Shown in pieces: positions 45,401 to 57,003 of a stretch of 64,000 nt of DNA. A program made the translations under genes and the position numbers. Origin of the DNA: Smittia aterrima (Eukaryota; Arthropoda; Insecta; Diptera; Chironomidae); assembly GCA_033063855.1 (NCBI GenBank), contig CP093831.1:13578001-13642000 (forward strand), in the 5' to 3' direction. Each line of letters begins with the position of its first letter. Position 1 is the stretch's first letter. A model generated the notes under the pieces. That model saw nothing but the letters and a program-made list of their open reading frames with translations, had not been told where the DNA came from and ran no database searches.

Positions 45401-48400
45401 TCTCCTTCAACTGACTCTCGCCAAACATTAGCGACTGAATTGCCAGGCGAGCATTTCTTACAAACAAATTCGATGTGCTCGGGTAGAACGCTGAGAAGAT
45501 TATATTGCTCCTCAGTTAATCCTTCGCATTTTGAGTGAACCCATCGTCTGCAGTCACCGCACTCCATCATTTTAACATCGTAGTCGTTGTTTTCATAGCA
45601 CTTTTGACAAAGCGGGCAATAATTTCCTTTCTGTCTTAGACGAAAGCAATTGCTGCACATCGGAAGGTTTCCAATAAACTTCGTCACGTTCGTCGTTCCA
45701 CAGGATTTACATTTTAAGCAAGAAGCACAGATCATTGGTCGATCAGCTCCAAGTAGTCGTTTGCTTGTTCCGAGACACGTCGTGTGATAATTCTTCTCAC
45801 ACTTCTGGCACTTCACTTTAGCTCCTGTAGACATGTTGCACGTGTAACAAACAGTACAACGAGGACAAAGCCAGTTTAGTCGTTTGTTCAATGGCATGTC
45901 GTAGCCACGCTCAACAAGAGCTCCTGAATCACTGGAAATGTTCAAGTCTGACTCATTCTTGCTGTTCGTAAAGTTGTTCACGCGGAATCGAATGTTAAAC
46001 TCATCTTCTACGCAGTAGTAATGATAAGGCTCACAGCAGCATACACAAAAGATCATTGGATCAGTCCCGCAACTTCCACAAAGGAAGCATAACGACTTTA
46101 TAGATGTTTTCTCACTCAATATCAATCCGAATCCAGTTCTACTGACTTCTGCTGGATCATAATTCTCCCAAAAGTCTATTGAGATCATTGGAGGAAGATT
46201 CTTGTTCTTTTGCAGTTGAGGAAACATCAGTCGCTTGACCGGTTTCGCTGAGATTCGGTTGGCATTTTGTGTTTGCGAAAGCGTAAGATTCGGTCTCGTA
46301 ACCTTTCTCGTGATTGGCTTACTGACATCGAACGTTTCGTATTTTCTCACAAGTTGAAGGCCTGGAGCTTCATTCTCGATATCCTTGATTGACTTTTCAA
46401 CAAGTTGTTCAGTTCCAACCGTTTTTGTTTGCTCTTCAGTCGATTTCACTTTTTCAAGAGTTTGCTTCTCAAGATTTTCTTTGTCAATTACAATCAAGTT
46501 CTCCTTTTCTGAGTTTTCATCGATAGCAAGATCTTCAGGATTCTCGATGACTTGAGCTTCGCCTTCGCCAGGGAATACAGCAATGGGTTGACCAAGAACA
46601 AGAGACGCTGATCGACAGACATGCTTTACTCTTGGACCCTTCAGCAGAATTCGTTGACGAAGAGCATCAGAAGTTGCAACATTGGCTGGTTCGATTGCTT
46701 CCGCAACCGTTTCAGGAACATCTGGCTTCTTCTCTGGCTTGGGCGAGTTTTTAGGAGAGGACTTAGGAGATTTTGGTGACGTCTTAGGAGACTTCGGAGA
46801 TTTCTTGACTTCCAACAACGGCTCTTTCGGGATCTCAACCTGAAGTGGTTTGTCCATTGCGAAAGGATTCTTGATAGTTCCCTCAATATTCGTTTTGATG
46901 TCTGGTTTGCTTCCAAACGTGAAGTTATTGACAGCCAGTGGATTCGACGAGAGTTTAAATGAAGGAAACTTCAGTGAGCTCAAGAACAGATTTGAGTTGT
47001 CAGGTTTTGCCGCTTCAGTGAGAGCCTTCGGCAACGCATTGTTCAGCCGAGCTTTGAGTGGAGAAGGGAGTTGAAAGTTGTGTAGACATTTCTTAAGCCA
47101 GCAAGCGTGACAACGCTCTTTGCTCAGCGTTTTAAGATCAAGCTTTTGAGCTTTAAGGCTCTTGTGAGATTTCATGGGTAAAGGTGCAATGACGCAGACC
47201 CCTAAAAAGAGAAATTCAAATATGAAGCCTTAAAGCTAATCAGACCAAATGCGCAACTCACCATCTCCTTTATCACATTGCAGATTATGCGGATGCTTAT
47301 TGACTTTCTCGATCATCCTCGACATGAACTTTTTACACAAGTCACAGCAAACTGCTCCATACTTTCTAGGCTGTTTTCGAGTTGTTATTGAGTTACAGAC
47401 GTGACACACAAGAGACGTGTTAAAGATCGATGACGACGGAGAGTTTGAGGGTGAGTTGAGTTTGAGAGCAAAAGGACTTTTGATTGTTGAGGCGTCACGA
47501 TCTTGTGGACTGCCAAAAAGTCCGAACGTTGTAGAGAGCTGAAGAACTGGCTTCCTTAGAATTGATGACGATAAGGAAGACATTCCTTTAGATGAGTCGG
47601 GTGACTTTGGAGGCTCTTTCGATTTCTTAGCCGTCGACTTTAGTTCCATCTCATCAACAAAATTAAATCCTAAAAGAGAACTTTTGTTAATGAATTTTCT
47701 AAAAAAGACCCTTCGTGCTTTTGACTTACCAAATGACTTTTTATCCTTCGAAGAAGAAGTTTGTTCGCCTCCAGCTCCCCAGAAGCTCGGTTTTATCACT
47801 TTCTTTTTATTCGTTCCTGAATCCTCACCCGTATCGAAAAGGAACCGTTTGTTGGGCTTAATGACTCGCGATGAATTCGCACTAAGCTTAGGAAGATTGA
47901 ACTTGCTGGCGACGATAACATTCGATGAACTCGCCTTCTCCCTCTCATCCCCGCTTGTACTTTGTTGCAGTTGGTTTGCATATTCCCGCCCAAACTTTAG
48001 CGAGTTAAGCTTATCGATGTTATTTGCACTATTCTTCACAATCTCCGTGAGTCGCGATGGACGCACGATGCACTTAGATTTGTACACTAATATTGGATAC
48101 TGAAGAGACTCTTTCTTTATAATGGACACTATTGGCCCAACGAAATTCGGGTTGTAAACACGCTTCACTTTGCACTGATCACTTGTCTCTAACGTTTGTC
48201 GGAACGTGACCCGCTTCCGACCCGTCCGTTCTTTATTATCACAATTTGCATCGTTTTCACTTTTCTCTGTGTCGTCCATCGTCGCTATACTTGTCGTTGA
48301 TGTGGCCGCCGCTGCAGTTGTCATAACTGGTTTTGATTTTTCTTCGCTCTCCTCCGACTGTTTCGCAGTTGTTGTAGTTTCCGTCTTTTGTTATGCAAAA

Positions 48401-49150
48401 AAAAATATAAAAATAAAACAAGAAGAAGGAGAAAAAGTTATCAAGGAGAAAAATTGATTGGTGTAGTTGCACCACATAAGTTCGCAAATGTATTGTAAGG
48501 GACGGAATCTGTTTATTCGCTTTGAATGAGAATCTCGAAAAGATTTCACAATTTTCTAAAAAAAAATCTCTCAGAAGTTAAATTAATTTTTTAATAATTT
48601 TCCCTTTGTAATCTGATATTTCATTAATTTTTGGCGGGTAAATCGCTAGTTTTCCATAAAATCTTGAAAACTCAACAAAGCCCTACATTTTATCAATCAC
48701 AGAATCACCTTCAACCTTTCACTTTTATTTCTTCTCGTAATTCGTCGAATGCAACTTTGTCAACACAAAATTGCGAAAGAGAGAGAAGAAAAAAATTGCG
48801 TAGCAATAATCCGCTGGACGCGGAAAATTTATGTTGCACAAACTCATCTCAAAGTTGAACAGAACTTAATTTTCATTTGATATCCCTTTAGAGCTTAATT
48901 CGGTCGAAGTGATTAGCGATGAAACATCAGATCCACACGCACAATTACGTCGGGATTCGCGAAAATGCAAAATCCAGCGCCCTCTATAATTTACCTGGTA
49001 GCCATCATGTTTTGATGCCAAATTTTCACAATCACTTTCGCAACGATCGCTTGCGCTTCTATCAAAATTATTATCGAAAGATAAAACACTAACACGCTTC
49101 TTATTCACTAGTTTGGATGGCTTTCCCGGAAATTTCGTTTTATTGAACAT
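39403..49150 (-). CDS. trx: Trithorax, histone H3K4 methyltransferase (MLL family)
   Basis: Eight coding exons: 49150-48995, 48384-47730, 47669-47262, 47201-40477, 40362-40067, 40009-39876, 39814-39639, 39576-39403; total 8724 nt, 2907 aa, in frame throughout. Maintains active states of Hox and other genes in COMPASS-like complexes. Exon 1 carries the conserved N-terminus K-F-P-G-K-P-S-K-L-V-N-K-K-R-V-S-V-L. A nuclear-receptor-like zinc finger spans about 357-450 across an intron. PHD fingers lie near 777, 853 and 932, and an extended PHD at about 1203-1307. FYRN is at about 1363-1400 and FYRC at about 2553-2610; a putative Taspase-1 site QLDGLND is at about 1584. The SET domain is the last ~140 aa (R-F-I-N-H-S-C-D-P-N-C, E-E-L-T-Y-D-Y, post-SET C-x-C-x4-C). 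A Gln-rich middle includes a poly-Q run. Shorter than Drosophila Trx. The exon 2 acceptor (ACAAAAG at 48385) is the weakest site. Confidence 0.95.
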
Positions 49151-49611
49151 AATTTATTTTTTTATAACATTTTCGTTTCTACAACTTTTGCTGTTTCTCA
49201 AAATTGGAAAAAACCGGTCGAGTCCACGTATTTACGACAAACGACAACAAGTCGTAAACAAAATCAATTTCTCCTTCGTCTTGAAAGGATTCGTGGATAT
49301 CTCGAAAGCAGATAAAGTGATAACACTGGCTTGAATACTTTCTAATGAAATTGATGAGCTCACTTAATTCAAACTTAAAATATTTAATTTTTCGTCAGTT
49401 TGTCAACAATCATCAGCGACATGGATCGTCACATCTGCTAAAAACCTACGCAACTCTCCTTTGCTAAAAATTTTTCTCTTCTCTCGAAAAAGTCAAAAGC
49501 TTCAATTCGTGTTTTTGGACTGCGCGCGAGTCGTGAATTGTGCAATTCCATCTTGTGATGGTTCAATAGAGTGTGGGAAGATATTTAAGAAACATTTACG
49601 TTCTTTGTAAA
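49151..49611. promoter_or_regulatory. Shared head-to-head promoter region of trx and S6kII
   Basis: 461 bases separate the divergent start codons. No TATA box is paired convincingly with either gene, which fits broadly expressed regulatory genes. It contains the 5' UTRs of both genes, so the true promoter is shorter still. Confidence 0.5.
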
Positions 49612-52600
49612 ATGCCATTAGCTAGAAAAGATTTAAATTTATGGCCAGTAAAGCAAGAAATCGCGGTAAGTTCACTCAAGCTTCAGTCTTTTTGGATTAC
49701 ACTGGTTGTTTTTGGCTTTTTCTCCTTCTTCATATCCTTTCGATGAGAGGAGCGAATAAGAAGAAAGCGGATAATTTAATTACATTCCAATCAAAATCCC
49801 ATTAGCTGTGTTGCTCTCGCTCGTTTTCTGCATTGTGATGTGATTTACAAAGCACATCCGAAGTGGACCCTATTCATTTAACACACACGCTCAGAGCATT
49901 TCGATGTATAATAAATGCAGTTCATACTTCGATTGATAAGGCGTCTTCATAAATTTCGAAGAGATTGGGATTGTTCATAAGTTACGTTGAGCTCTGGGAG
50001 TGTCATGAAAAGTCAATTGCAATCAGCGGACGCTCCAGAACTCGACGTTATTTGTAAACAGATCCAACCACTTTTCATTCATTCACTCGAGATTACACAA
50101 ATCATCAAAATCACATCAATCCAATCAATACTTGAAAGTTAAATGATCTCATAAATCTGGTTTTCTCTCTAAATATTTACAAGCCTTTGCAATCAGTGAC
50201 TCCGACGACTATTCATTTGTAAGGACAAGCAAAGTGTTGTTTTCACAATCTTTTGTGAATGTTTCTTTCTTCTTCTGATTCCTCTTGAGCAAAAAATTGG
50301 CTCGAAACTTTCATTTCTTCTCAAAAATTGAAAAGTTCCGCATGTGCTACATAATTAGATGTCAGATTCAAATATTTTATTGATCCAGCCATCGCCCATA
50401 TCCCCCCCCATCACCCCCGCCTGTTGTTTGTTTGAAACTTGAAGATTCTATCTATCCTCATGTGTCATGAAAAGTTTAGGAGCATCACGAGAAGAGTCTT
50501 GGGAGTGTTTGTAAATAATGTTTGATTAAAAGTTGAAGCAAAGTTTTAAATACCAGAAACGAAGCAACAAACAAACACTTGTTGATGTAATCGATGAGAA
50601 TAGATAATCAGTTCGCAAACTACGTAGTCACCAAGAAAATTATTGTTCAGTGTCATCCACAACTTGTTTATAAATATCAAAGGAATCTCTAAAGTTCAAA
50701 GAAACTTTCAGTTTCATATTGCGTTCACTCAAACGCGAGGAATGTTCTTCTGAAAAGCGAAAACGATGCAAGCACTCCCACAAATGATGCTCACTTACGT
50801 CATTCATTAGCATGTTATGATTTAATTAGCTTCTTCGTGTTCATCTTCCGCACCTAATGTGTAATGTCTCATCTCAATGAATGAAAACACTTTGTATGTG
50901 ATCGTTTTCTTCTTCTTCTCTCTTTCTTCCCTTTTTAAACGTTTCTACTCCTTCACGAACACACACAAAAAAGATTCTTTCGTTTAACACTCGCAAAACA
51001 AAATTTTATTCTAGAGCACCTCGCAGACTGGAGGCGTCGTAGAGATGGTCGTCGATGATGGATCTGGTAGCAATTATCCGCCGAACAGTATCAACATAAA
51101 TAATAACAATAACACAATGGACAAGCTGCAAATGAATGATGACTCCGATGATGTTGAGATGAAGTCGGATGATTTGATATTTGAAGTGAAGGATGTGGTC
51201 AAAGATGGACATGACAAAGCGGATCCGTCGCAGTTTGAACTCCTGAAAGTTCTTGGCGAGGGATCATTTGGAAAGGTTTTCCTTGTAAGGAAGATTGTTG
51301 GTCTTGACGCTGGAACGCTTTACGCGATGAAAGTTTTAAAGAAAGCGACTCTCAAAGTTAAGGATCGAATGAGGTCCACGAATGAGAGAAATATTCTTGC
51401 CGATGTAGCTGTCGGCCATTCCTTTATCGTAAAACTTCACTACGCCTTCCAAACGCCGGGAAAGCTTTACTTGATCCTTGATTTCCTTCGTGGCGGTGAT
51501 TTATTTACACGACTTAGCAAAGAAGTTATGTTCACAGAGGAAGACGTCAAATTTTATCTTGCCGAGTTAGCACTCGCAATGGATCATCTTCATTCCCTCG
51601 GAATAATCTACAGGTGAAATCTTGCTGGCTTTGTCAAAGCTTTTGTTAACTGACAATACAAATTCCCACAGAGATTTAAAACCAGAAAACATTCTGCTCG
51701 ACCAGGAAGGTCACATAGCATTGACAGACTTTGGCCTATCAAAACAGCCGCTTGGCGACGCGAAAACTTATTCATTTTGTGGAACGGTCGAGTACATGGT
51801 GAGAAAGTGTAATAATCGACACATCGACCGTAATCAAGCTAATTGGTTTGTCTTTCTCAGGCACCGGAAGTTGTAAATAGAAAAGGTCACACATATGCTG
51901 CTGACTGGTGGAGCTTCGGCGTGTTGATGGTGAGCATTCAACGTCAAAGGCTAATAAACTTTAATTAAATATTTTTATCGTTTTCAGTATGAGATGCTTA
52001 CAGGAAATCTTCCATTTCATGGGACAAACAGACAAGATACGATGAATCAAATTCTTAAAACGAAACTTGGAATGCCGGAAAACCTTTCGCCGGAAGCTCA
52101 GTCATTACTACGAGCTCTTTTTAAAAGAAATCCGCAAAATCGTCTTGGAGCATCAGCGAATGGAATTGAAGATATTAAGCAACATGAGTTTTTTGCTACT
52201 ATCGATTGGTCAGCATTAATGGAGAAAAAGGTTCGACCACCTTTCATACCTTCCGTGTCAAGAGCTGATGACACTTTTTATTTCGATTCGGATTACACGA
52301 ATCGTGATCCACATGACTCGCCAAGCATTCCTGTCTCGGCAAGTGCTCATGAAATCTTTCGTGGTTTCTCATTTGTTGCTCCGTGTCTTCTTGATGAAGA
52401 AGCTTGCGGTGGGAACATCAACAACAATGAGCGACAATCTTTTCAAACTTACGAGATTCCAGGAGTTCAACCTTTCTCAATTCACGAGGAGTATCAACTC
52501 AAGGAAGTTCTGGGCAAAGGAACTTTCTCAATTTGCAAACTATGCGAGCACAAGACAACTAAGAAACAGTATGCAGTCAAGATTATTGATAAATCAAAGC

Positions 52601-53623
52601 ACGATTGCCGTGAAGAAGTAAGTTTTAAATTTAATCTAACTCTAAAGCTCATTAAAATAACTCTTTTATTTAATCCTAAAATCAACAGGTCGATATTTTG
52701 CTTCGGTACGTCAATCACTAAACGTTAATCTTAGTCAATCCCAAGCTCATTATAATTCTCGTTTTAGATACGGCAATCATCCTAATATTGTTACACTCTT
52801 TCGCGTGTTTGAGGAACCAGGAACATCTTCCGTCTATTTAGTGATGGAAGCGCTTAAAGGCGGAGAGCTTTTGGATCGAATTCTCTCAGTTCAATTTACC
52901 GAGCAAGAGTCGGCAGCTGTTTTGAAGACAGTTATTTCAGCTGTTTCTTATCTTCACGACCACGGAGTCGTTCACAGGGATCTCAAGCCATCAAATCTAC
53001 TTTATGCTAATATCAATCACACACCTGAATCATTGAAACTTTGCGATTTGGGTTTCGCAAAGCAGCTTAGAGCTGACAATGGGCTCTTGATGACGCCTTG
53101 CTATACTGCGAATTTTGTTGCTCCAGAAGTCCTTAAACGACAAGGTTATGATCTTGCTTGTGACATTTGGAGTCTTGGAGTGCTCTTGTACATTACGTTG
53201 AGTGGGAGAACGCCTTTTGCCAGCACTCCGAACGATGAACCTGAAACTATTCTGAAACGAATCGGATCTGGTCAGATTGATCTCAACAGTGGCCGTTGGT
53301 TATCAATATCATCTGAGGTTAAAGAGCTCATAAGTCACATGATGCACATTGTGCCATCGAAACGTCCAACTGCAGCTCAGATTCTTCGGCATTCGTGGGT
53401 TGTACGACAGTCAATGTCATTTGACTCGAGCCGAGTTCAAGGAACATCGCATGCATGTCAACATCTCGCGGTTGCGAAAGATATTAACGACATGAGAGGT
53501 GCGGTCAATGCGACGTTTAGAGCGATAAGTTCTCCGCAAGGAATGGGAGCAGGCGTTGGACCTGTGATTATGAGTGAGTTAGCCAGACGAAGACGACGAG
53601 GCGCCGAGAAACATGCCAACTGA
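49612..53623 (+). CDS. S6kII: p90 ribosomal S6 kinase (RSK)
   Basis: Exons 49612-49665, 51027-51613 (or from 51015), 51672-51798, 51861-51929, 51988-52617, 52689-52705 and 52768-53623; 779 or 783 aa. ERK-activated AGC/CaMK tandem kinase. Exon 1 encodes M-P-L-A, the conserved RSK start. The N-terminal kinase has G-E-G-S-F-G-K-V, A-M-K-V-L-K-K, H/Y-R-D-L-K-P-E-N, DFG, activation-loop S-F-C-G-T-V-E-Y and A-P-E; the linker has the hydrophobic motif F-R-G-F-S-F. The C-terminal kinase has G-K-G-T-F-S, A-V-K-I-I, H-R-D-L-K-P-S-N, T-P-C-Y-T-A-N-F-V-A-P-E, and at the end an ERK-docking-like L-A-R-R-R-R-R. The C-terminal DFG reads C-D-L-G-F-A-K-Q. Exon 6 is only 17 nt (V-D-I-L-L-R). Intron 1 is 1.35 kb, large for this window. 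Confidence 0.95.
49666..51014 (+). other. First intron of S6kII
   Basis: 1.35 kb, AT-rich, no ORF. Being far longer than the ~60-nt introns around it, it is a reasonable place for regulatory elements. A C-run (CCCCCCCATCACCCCCG) is at 50403-50421. Confidence 0.5.
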
Positions 53624-54778
53624 GGTCGATTCAACCCGTTTCTGATGGATTTCTAGTGAAGCCCTGAGTGAAGCGATGATTTTGCAATTACCGATAGTCT
53701 TCAATTAAGTCGCATGAGCCAGCAGGTTCAACTTATTCCGCGAAAGTATTTTCCATTCATTTTCAAAAAGAAAATTACCAATTAGTTTTTAATCGTTTAT
53801 TGAGAAAAGTTTTCTGCTAATTGTCTATGAAAAGTCATTAGAAGTCTCTCCGGTGTTTATTTATTTTGTTATCATTAGAGATTTTGAAATTTTCAGGCGC
53901 TGCGAGCTTCACTAGTCGTCGCTTTGACGGAATTTTAAAAGATATTTTACTTCGAATCTTCCAGCGTGGCTAAACCATTGCGTAGTTATCACTAACAAAA
54001 TAAATAAATGACGAGGAGCTTCAATCTATTTGTCAAAAAGAAGAATTTTAAAAGTAAAACTTCCAGTGCCATTTTACACAATGCTGAACAAAGATTATGA
54101 AGGAAACTAAAAATGTTTTTCTAATCTACAATTAAGACAAAATCATCAATTTCTATTTGGATGTGGATGTTTGTTGAAGGAGTTTTCGGCAAAAATGTCA
54201 AGACATAAATTTCTCTTTTCAAATCTTTACAAACTCGAACGCAAAATGTTCAAATCTCGTCAAGAAATTCTTCGAATATTTATTGTTTTATTTACGAGAG
54301 GAATTAAAAATTGCTGAACAATGAAAAAGTATTGGATGGTGATTAATTTTAAAATCATTTTTATTGTAAAACTGTTAAGCGCATTTTATTGTGGGCAAGG
54401 AGGGCAAAGAATTTTCATGAAATAAATTGATATTCTGTTATTTTATTCGCAAGCAAAGTTGGGAAAATGTTTTTCTTTCTAATCGTTTAATAAATTTCAG
54501 ATCGAAAAGGAGACATCGAGAAAATATTTAGTAAATGCGGTACAAAGTCTGAAGAAATATTCTTAAAATTCTTCAACAGTGCACATCATAAATTTATATC
54601 ACTTTATGCTAACAGTGAGCAGTAAGCAGCTTACTACATTGAAATCAAATGCTCCAAAAACTGATTATTTTGCAGTGTCGTCAGTTTTTGTAGCTGCAAC
54701 GTTTGTTACTGTTTAGTTTTGCATTTTCGTTTAGACTATTGTTTTTAGTCTGCGTATGTTTCTTGACATGAAAAGATC
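53624..54778. other. S6kII 3' region and spacer before the LRR array
   Basis: No gene seen. Several AT-rich runs with AATAAA-type motifs (for example near 53999 and 54422) that could end the kinase transcript. The segment before 54779 would contain the promoter of the first LRR gene. Confidence 0.4.
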
Positions 54779-56545
54779 ATGATGAAGTTTAAGATTTTTA
54801 TATTTTGTGTCGTTCTTGAGTTTTTGTGTGCTGAAAAATATCTAATGGAGAAGGATAAACACGGTGAACTAATCTTCACTAATGTCGAAAATTCATATGT
54901 CTCTAGTTTGTATGAACTACGTCGCTATCGATCTCTGGAGATCATCAATTCTACGATTCCAAACATTCCGGCGGAAATTTTCGAGCAGATGCGCAATCTT
55001 GAAACGTTTTCAATTAAGGATCACGTTGAGGAAATAAATCGTGACGACTTTGAATCAGCGAAAAATTTGACAAATCTCTATTTGTCAAATAATAAAATTA
55101 AAAAGATCGGCAACATGATCTTCCTTCATTGCAAATCTCTGGAAATCATCGACTTATCAAGAAACGAAATCAGTTGGATTCACGATAACTCTTTCGAGAT
55201 AGAAGGGACTAAATTGAATGAAATTGATTTGAGTTTCAACAAATTGACAACGATCAAGGAGGAAATTTTTAACTTTGCTTCTTCAATAAATTTTGAGAGC
55301 AACGAAATCGGACAAATTGTAAAATCAATTGAGCCATCAAATAAAATGAGAAAAATTGAGAAGTTGAACCTGAGCAACAATAAACTAAAACAATTCGAGT
55401 TAACTGATCCTTCAATCGAAATCGAAATTTTATTGCTTGCAAACAACGAAATTGAAAGCTTCAACATTTCTGGTGTCGTCGAACTTGATTTGAGTAATAA
55501 TTTGTTGGAAGATCTTTTCATTAAAAATCGAACAAGGACAATCAACGCTGAACGCAACAATATCTCCCAGCTAAAGTGCGAAGTCGACTTGGAGATTCAA
55601 TCAGTTTGCTTATCAGCCAACAAACTCGGAAATGATGTATTTCTCGCGTTAAAAAATGCCAAAAATATCAAAACGTTGGAACTTTCGGATAATCAGTTGA
55701 CTCAACTTGAGATGGACTCGCTGGCCGGTTTCAAGAAACTCGAAGAACTTCGACTTGACAAGAATGGATTAAGTTCAATTGAATTAGGATTCTTCTCGCA
55801 TCAAAATGATTTAAGGACACTAAATATTTCACACAACACCTTCACAAAAATAAACTTTCATGTGTTTTCGTCTTTAGATTCTTTGCAATCTCTCGATATA
55901 AGCGGAAACAATTTGTCGATCATCAAAGAATTTCAAAATCTTAAGCAAATTCTTCCAAATTTAACATCAATTGGTCTCGAAGGAAATGATTGGAGTTGCG
56001 AATATCTCCCGAAACTAAAAATAAGTTTGAATGCTCAAGAAATCCAGTTCATAAAAGCAGTCAACCCAGAAGAAAAAGAAGCCAACGTTTCCGGTATTAA
56101 ATGTTCAGCTGCCTCTACTAAAGTCGTCGAAATGATTGACGATAAGGACAACAAAGTTGCAGAGAAAATGAATCAAATCATTGAGCAGCTGAATCAACTG
56201 AAATCTCAAGTTAACACAATTGAAAGTAGCAAGACTGATGTGAAAACCTTTATCGTTAATATTCAAAAGGAAATGCTCAACTTTAAATCCGGTCTGCAAG
56301 AGGAAATTCTGAACATCAAATCTGAGCTTTCAGTTAGCAAAACAGAATCATCAGAATCAGGGTTGTCTACTCTTGAAACAGTTTTAATTATCGCTCTCTT
56401 CACTATCTCGGCTTTATTATTAGTCGTTGCTTTCATCAAAATAAAACACTTTATTGCAACATTTAATCAAATTCCTCGACATCGTCCATCTCGATGCAAT
56501 TCGAACAACACTGTAATTACTTTTGATAACTTATCAGAAAAATGA
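54779..56545 (+). CDS. LRR/coiled-coil type I membrane protein, array member 1
   Basis: 588 aa, single exon. Signal peptide (M-M-K-F-K-I-F-I-F-C-V-V-L-E-F-L-C-A), LRR solenoid at about 70-400 with units such as L-E-I-I-D-L-S-R-N-E-I and L-E-L-S-D-N-Q-L-T-Q-L, a capping region with N-D-W-S-C-E-Y ... I-K-C-S, a coiled coil at about 450-530 (M-N-Q-I-I-E-Q-L-N-Q-L-K-S-Q-V), a TM helix at about 545-568 and a ~30-aa basic tail ending T-V-I-T-F-D-N-L-S-E-K. It lacks the ~60-aa coil insert of members 2 and 3. LRR plus coiled coil recalls mosquito LRIM/APL1 complement-binding proteins; here the protein is membrane anchored. Role in recognition or immunity is inference. Its upstream sequence is unlike the others. 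Confidence 0.85.
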   Translation: MMKFKIFIFCVVLEFLCAEKYLMEKDKHGELIFTNVENSYVSSLYELRRYRSLEIINSTIPNIPAEIFEQMRNLETFSIKDHVEEINRDDFESAKNLTNLYLSNNKIKKIGNMIFLHCKSLEIIDLSRNEISWIHDNSFEIEGTKLNEIDLSFNKLTTIKEEIFNFASSINFESNEIGQIVKSIEPSNKMRKIEKLNLSNNKLKQFELTDPSIEIEILLLANNEIESFNISGVVELDLSNNLLEDLFIKNRTRTINAERNNISQLKCEVDLEIQSVCLSANKLGNDVFLALKNAKNIKTLELSDNQLTQLEMDSLAGFKKLEELRLDKNGLSSIELGFFSHQNDLRTLNISHNTFTKINFHVFSSLDSLQSLDISGNNLSIIKEFQNLKQILPNLTSIGLEGNDWSCEYLPKLKISLNAQEIQFIKAVNPEEKEANVSGIKCSAASTKVVEMIDDKDNKVAEKMNQIIEQLNQLKSQVNTIESSKTDVKTFIVNIQKEMLNFKSGLQEEILNIKSELSVSKTESSESGLSTLETVLIIALFTISALLLVVAFIKIKHFIATFNQIPRHRPSRCNSNNTVITFDNLSEK

Positions 56546-57003
56546 AGATTTGCATTATAATTTTTTTTGTAAATGTTAATTCTAAAAATTTCTGGAGTGA
56601 AATTAAATATTTAAAAGAAAAATTTCGAGAATCTTTTTATTTTTATATCTTTCAGTTGATGCCTCACCAACTCCATAAATTAAACATGATATCGTTGCCT
56701 TTTTGTCGCTGCTTTGATAACGACATACGAGACCATACTTCGCACTAACTATAAATATAAAAATTTGATTTATGCAGCTCGAGACTCTATCATAAGTTTT
56801 TATTGTTTTGTTTCCAGAAATCGTTCAAAGACTTATTTCTTCCTAAAATATGATTCAGTCAAGAACAAATTCTTTGACAGACATTCTGATAACGATGACT
56901 CACAGAAATATTGTTTATCAGCTTTCTCAGCAAAAAGAAAAATTCACTTAGTTCTTATTCGACTTGTTAGTTCGAGGTTGTTCGTCAACAGTTTAAGATC
57001 GCT
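56546..57003 (+). promoter_or_regulatory. Upstream block of LRR member 2
   Basis: About 350 bases align with the block upstream of member 3 (59150-59526). It holds a TGACTCA (AP-1/CNC-bZIP type) site at 56896-56902 and ends in TCGTCAACAGTTTAAGATCG directly before the ATG. Confidence 0.6.

Noticed and set aside
48206..48487. Alternative trx start inside exon 2 (ATG at 48324)
   Set aside because: The frame stays open upstream to an acceptor at 48385 and joins in phase to an exon at 48995-49150 that encodes the conserved Trx N-terminus, so the internal ATG is not the main start.
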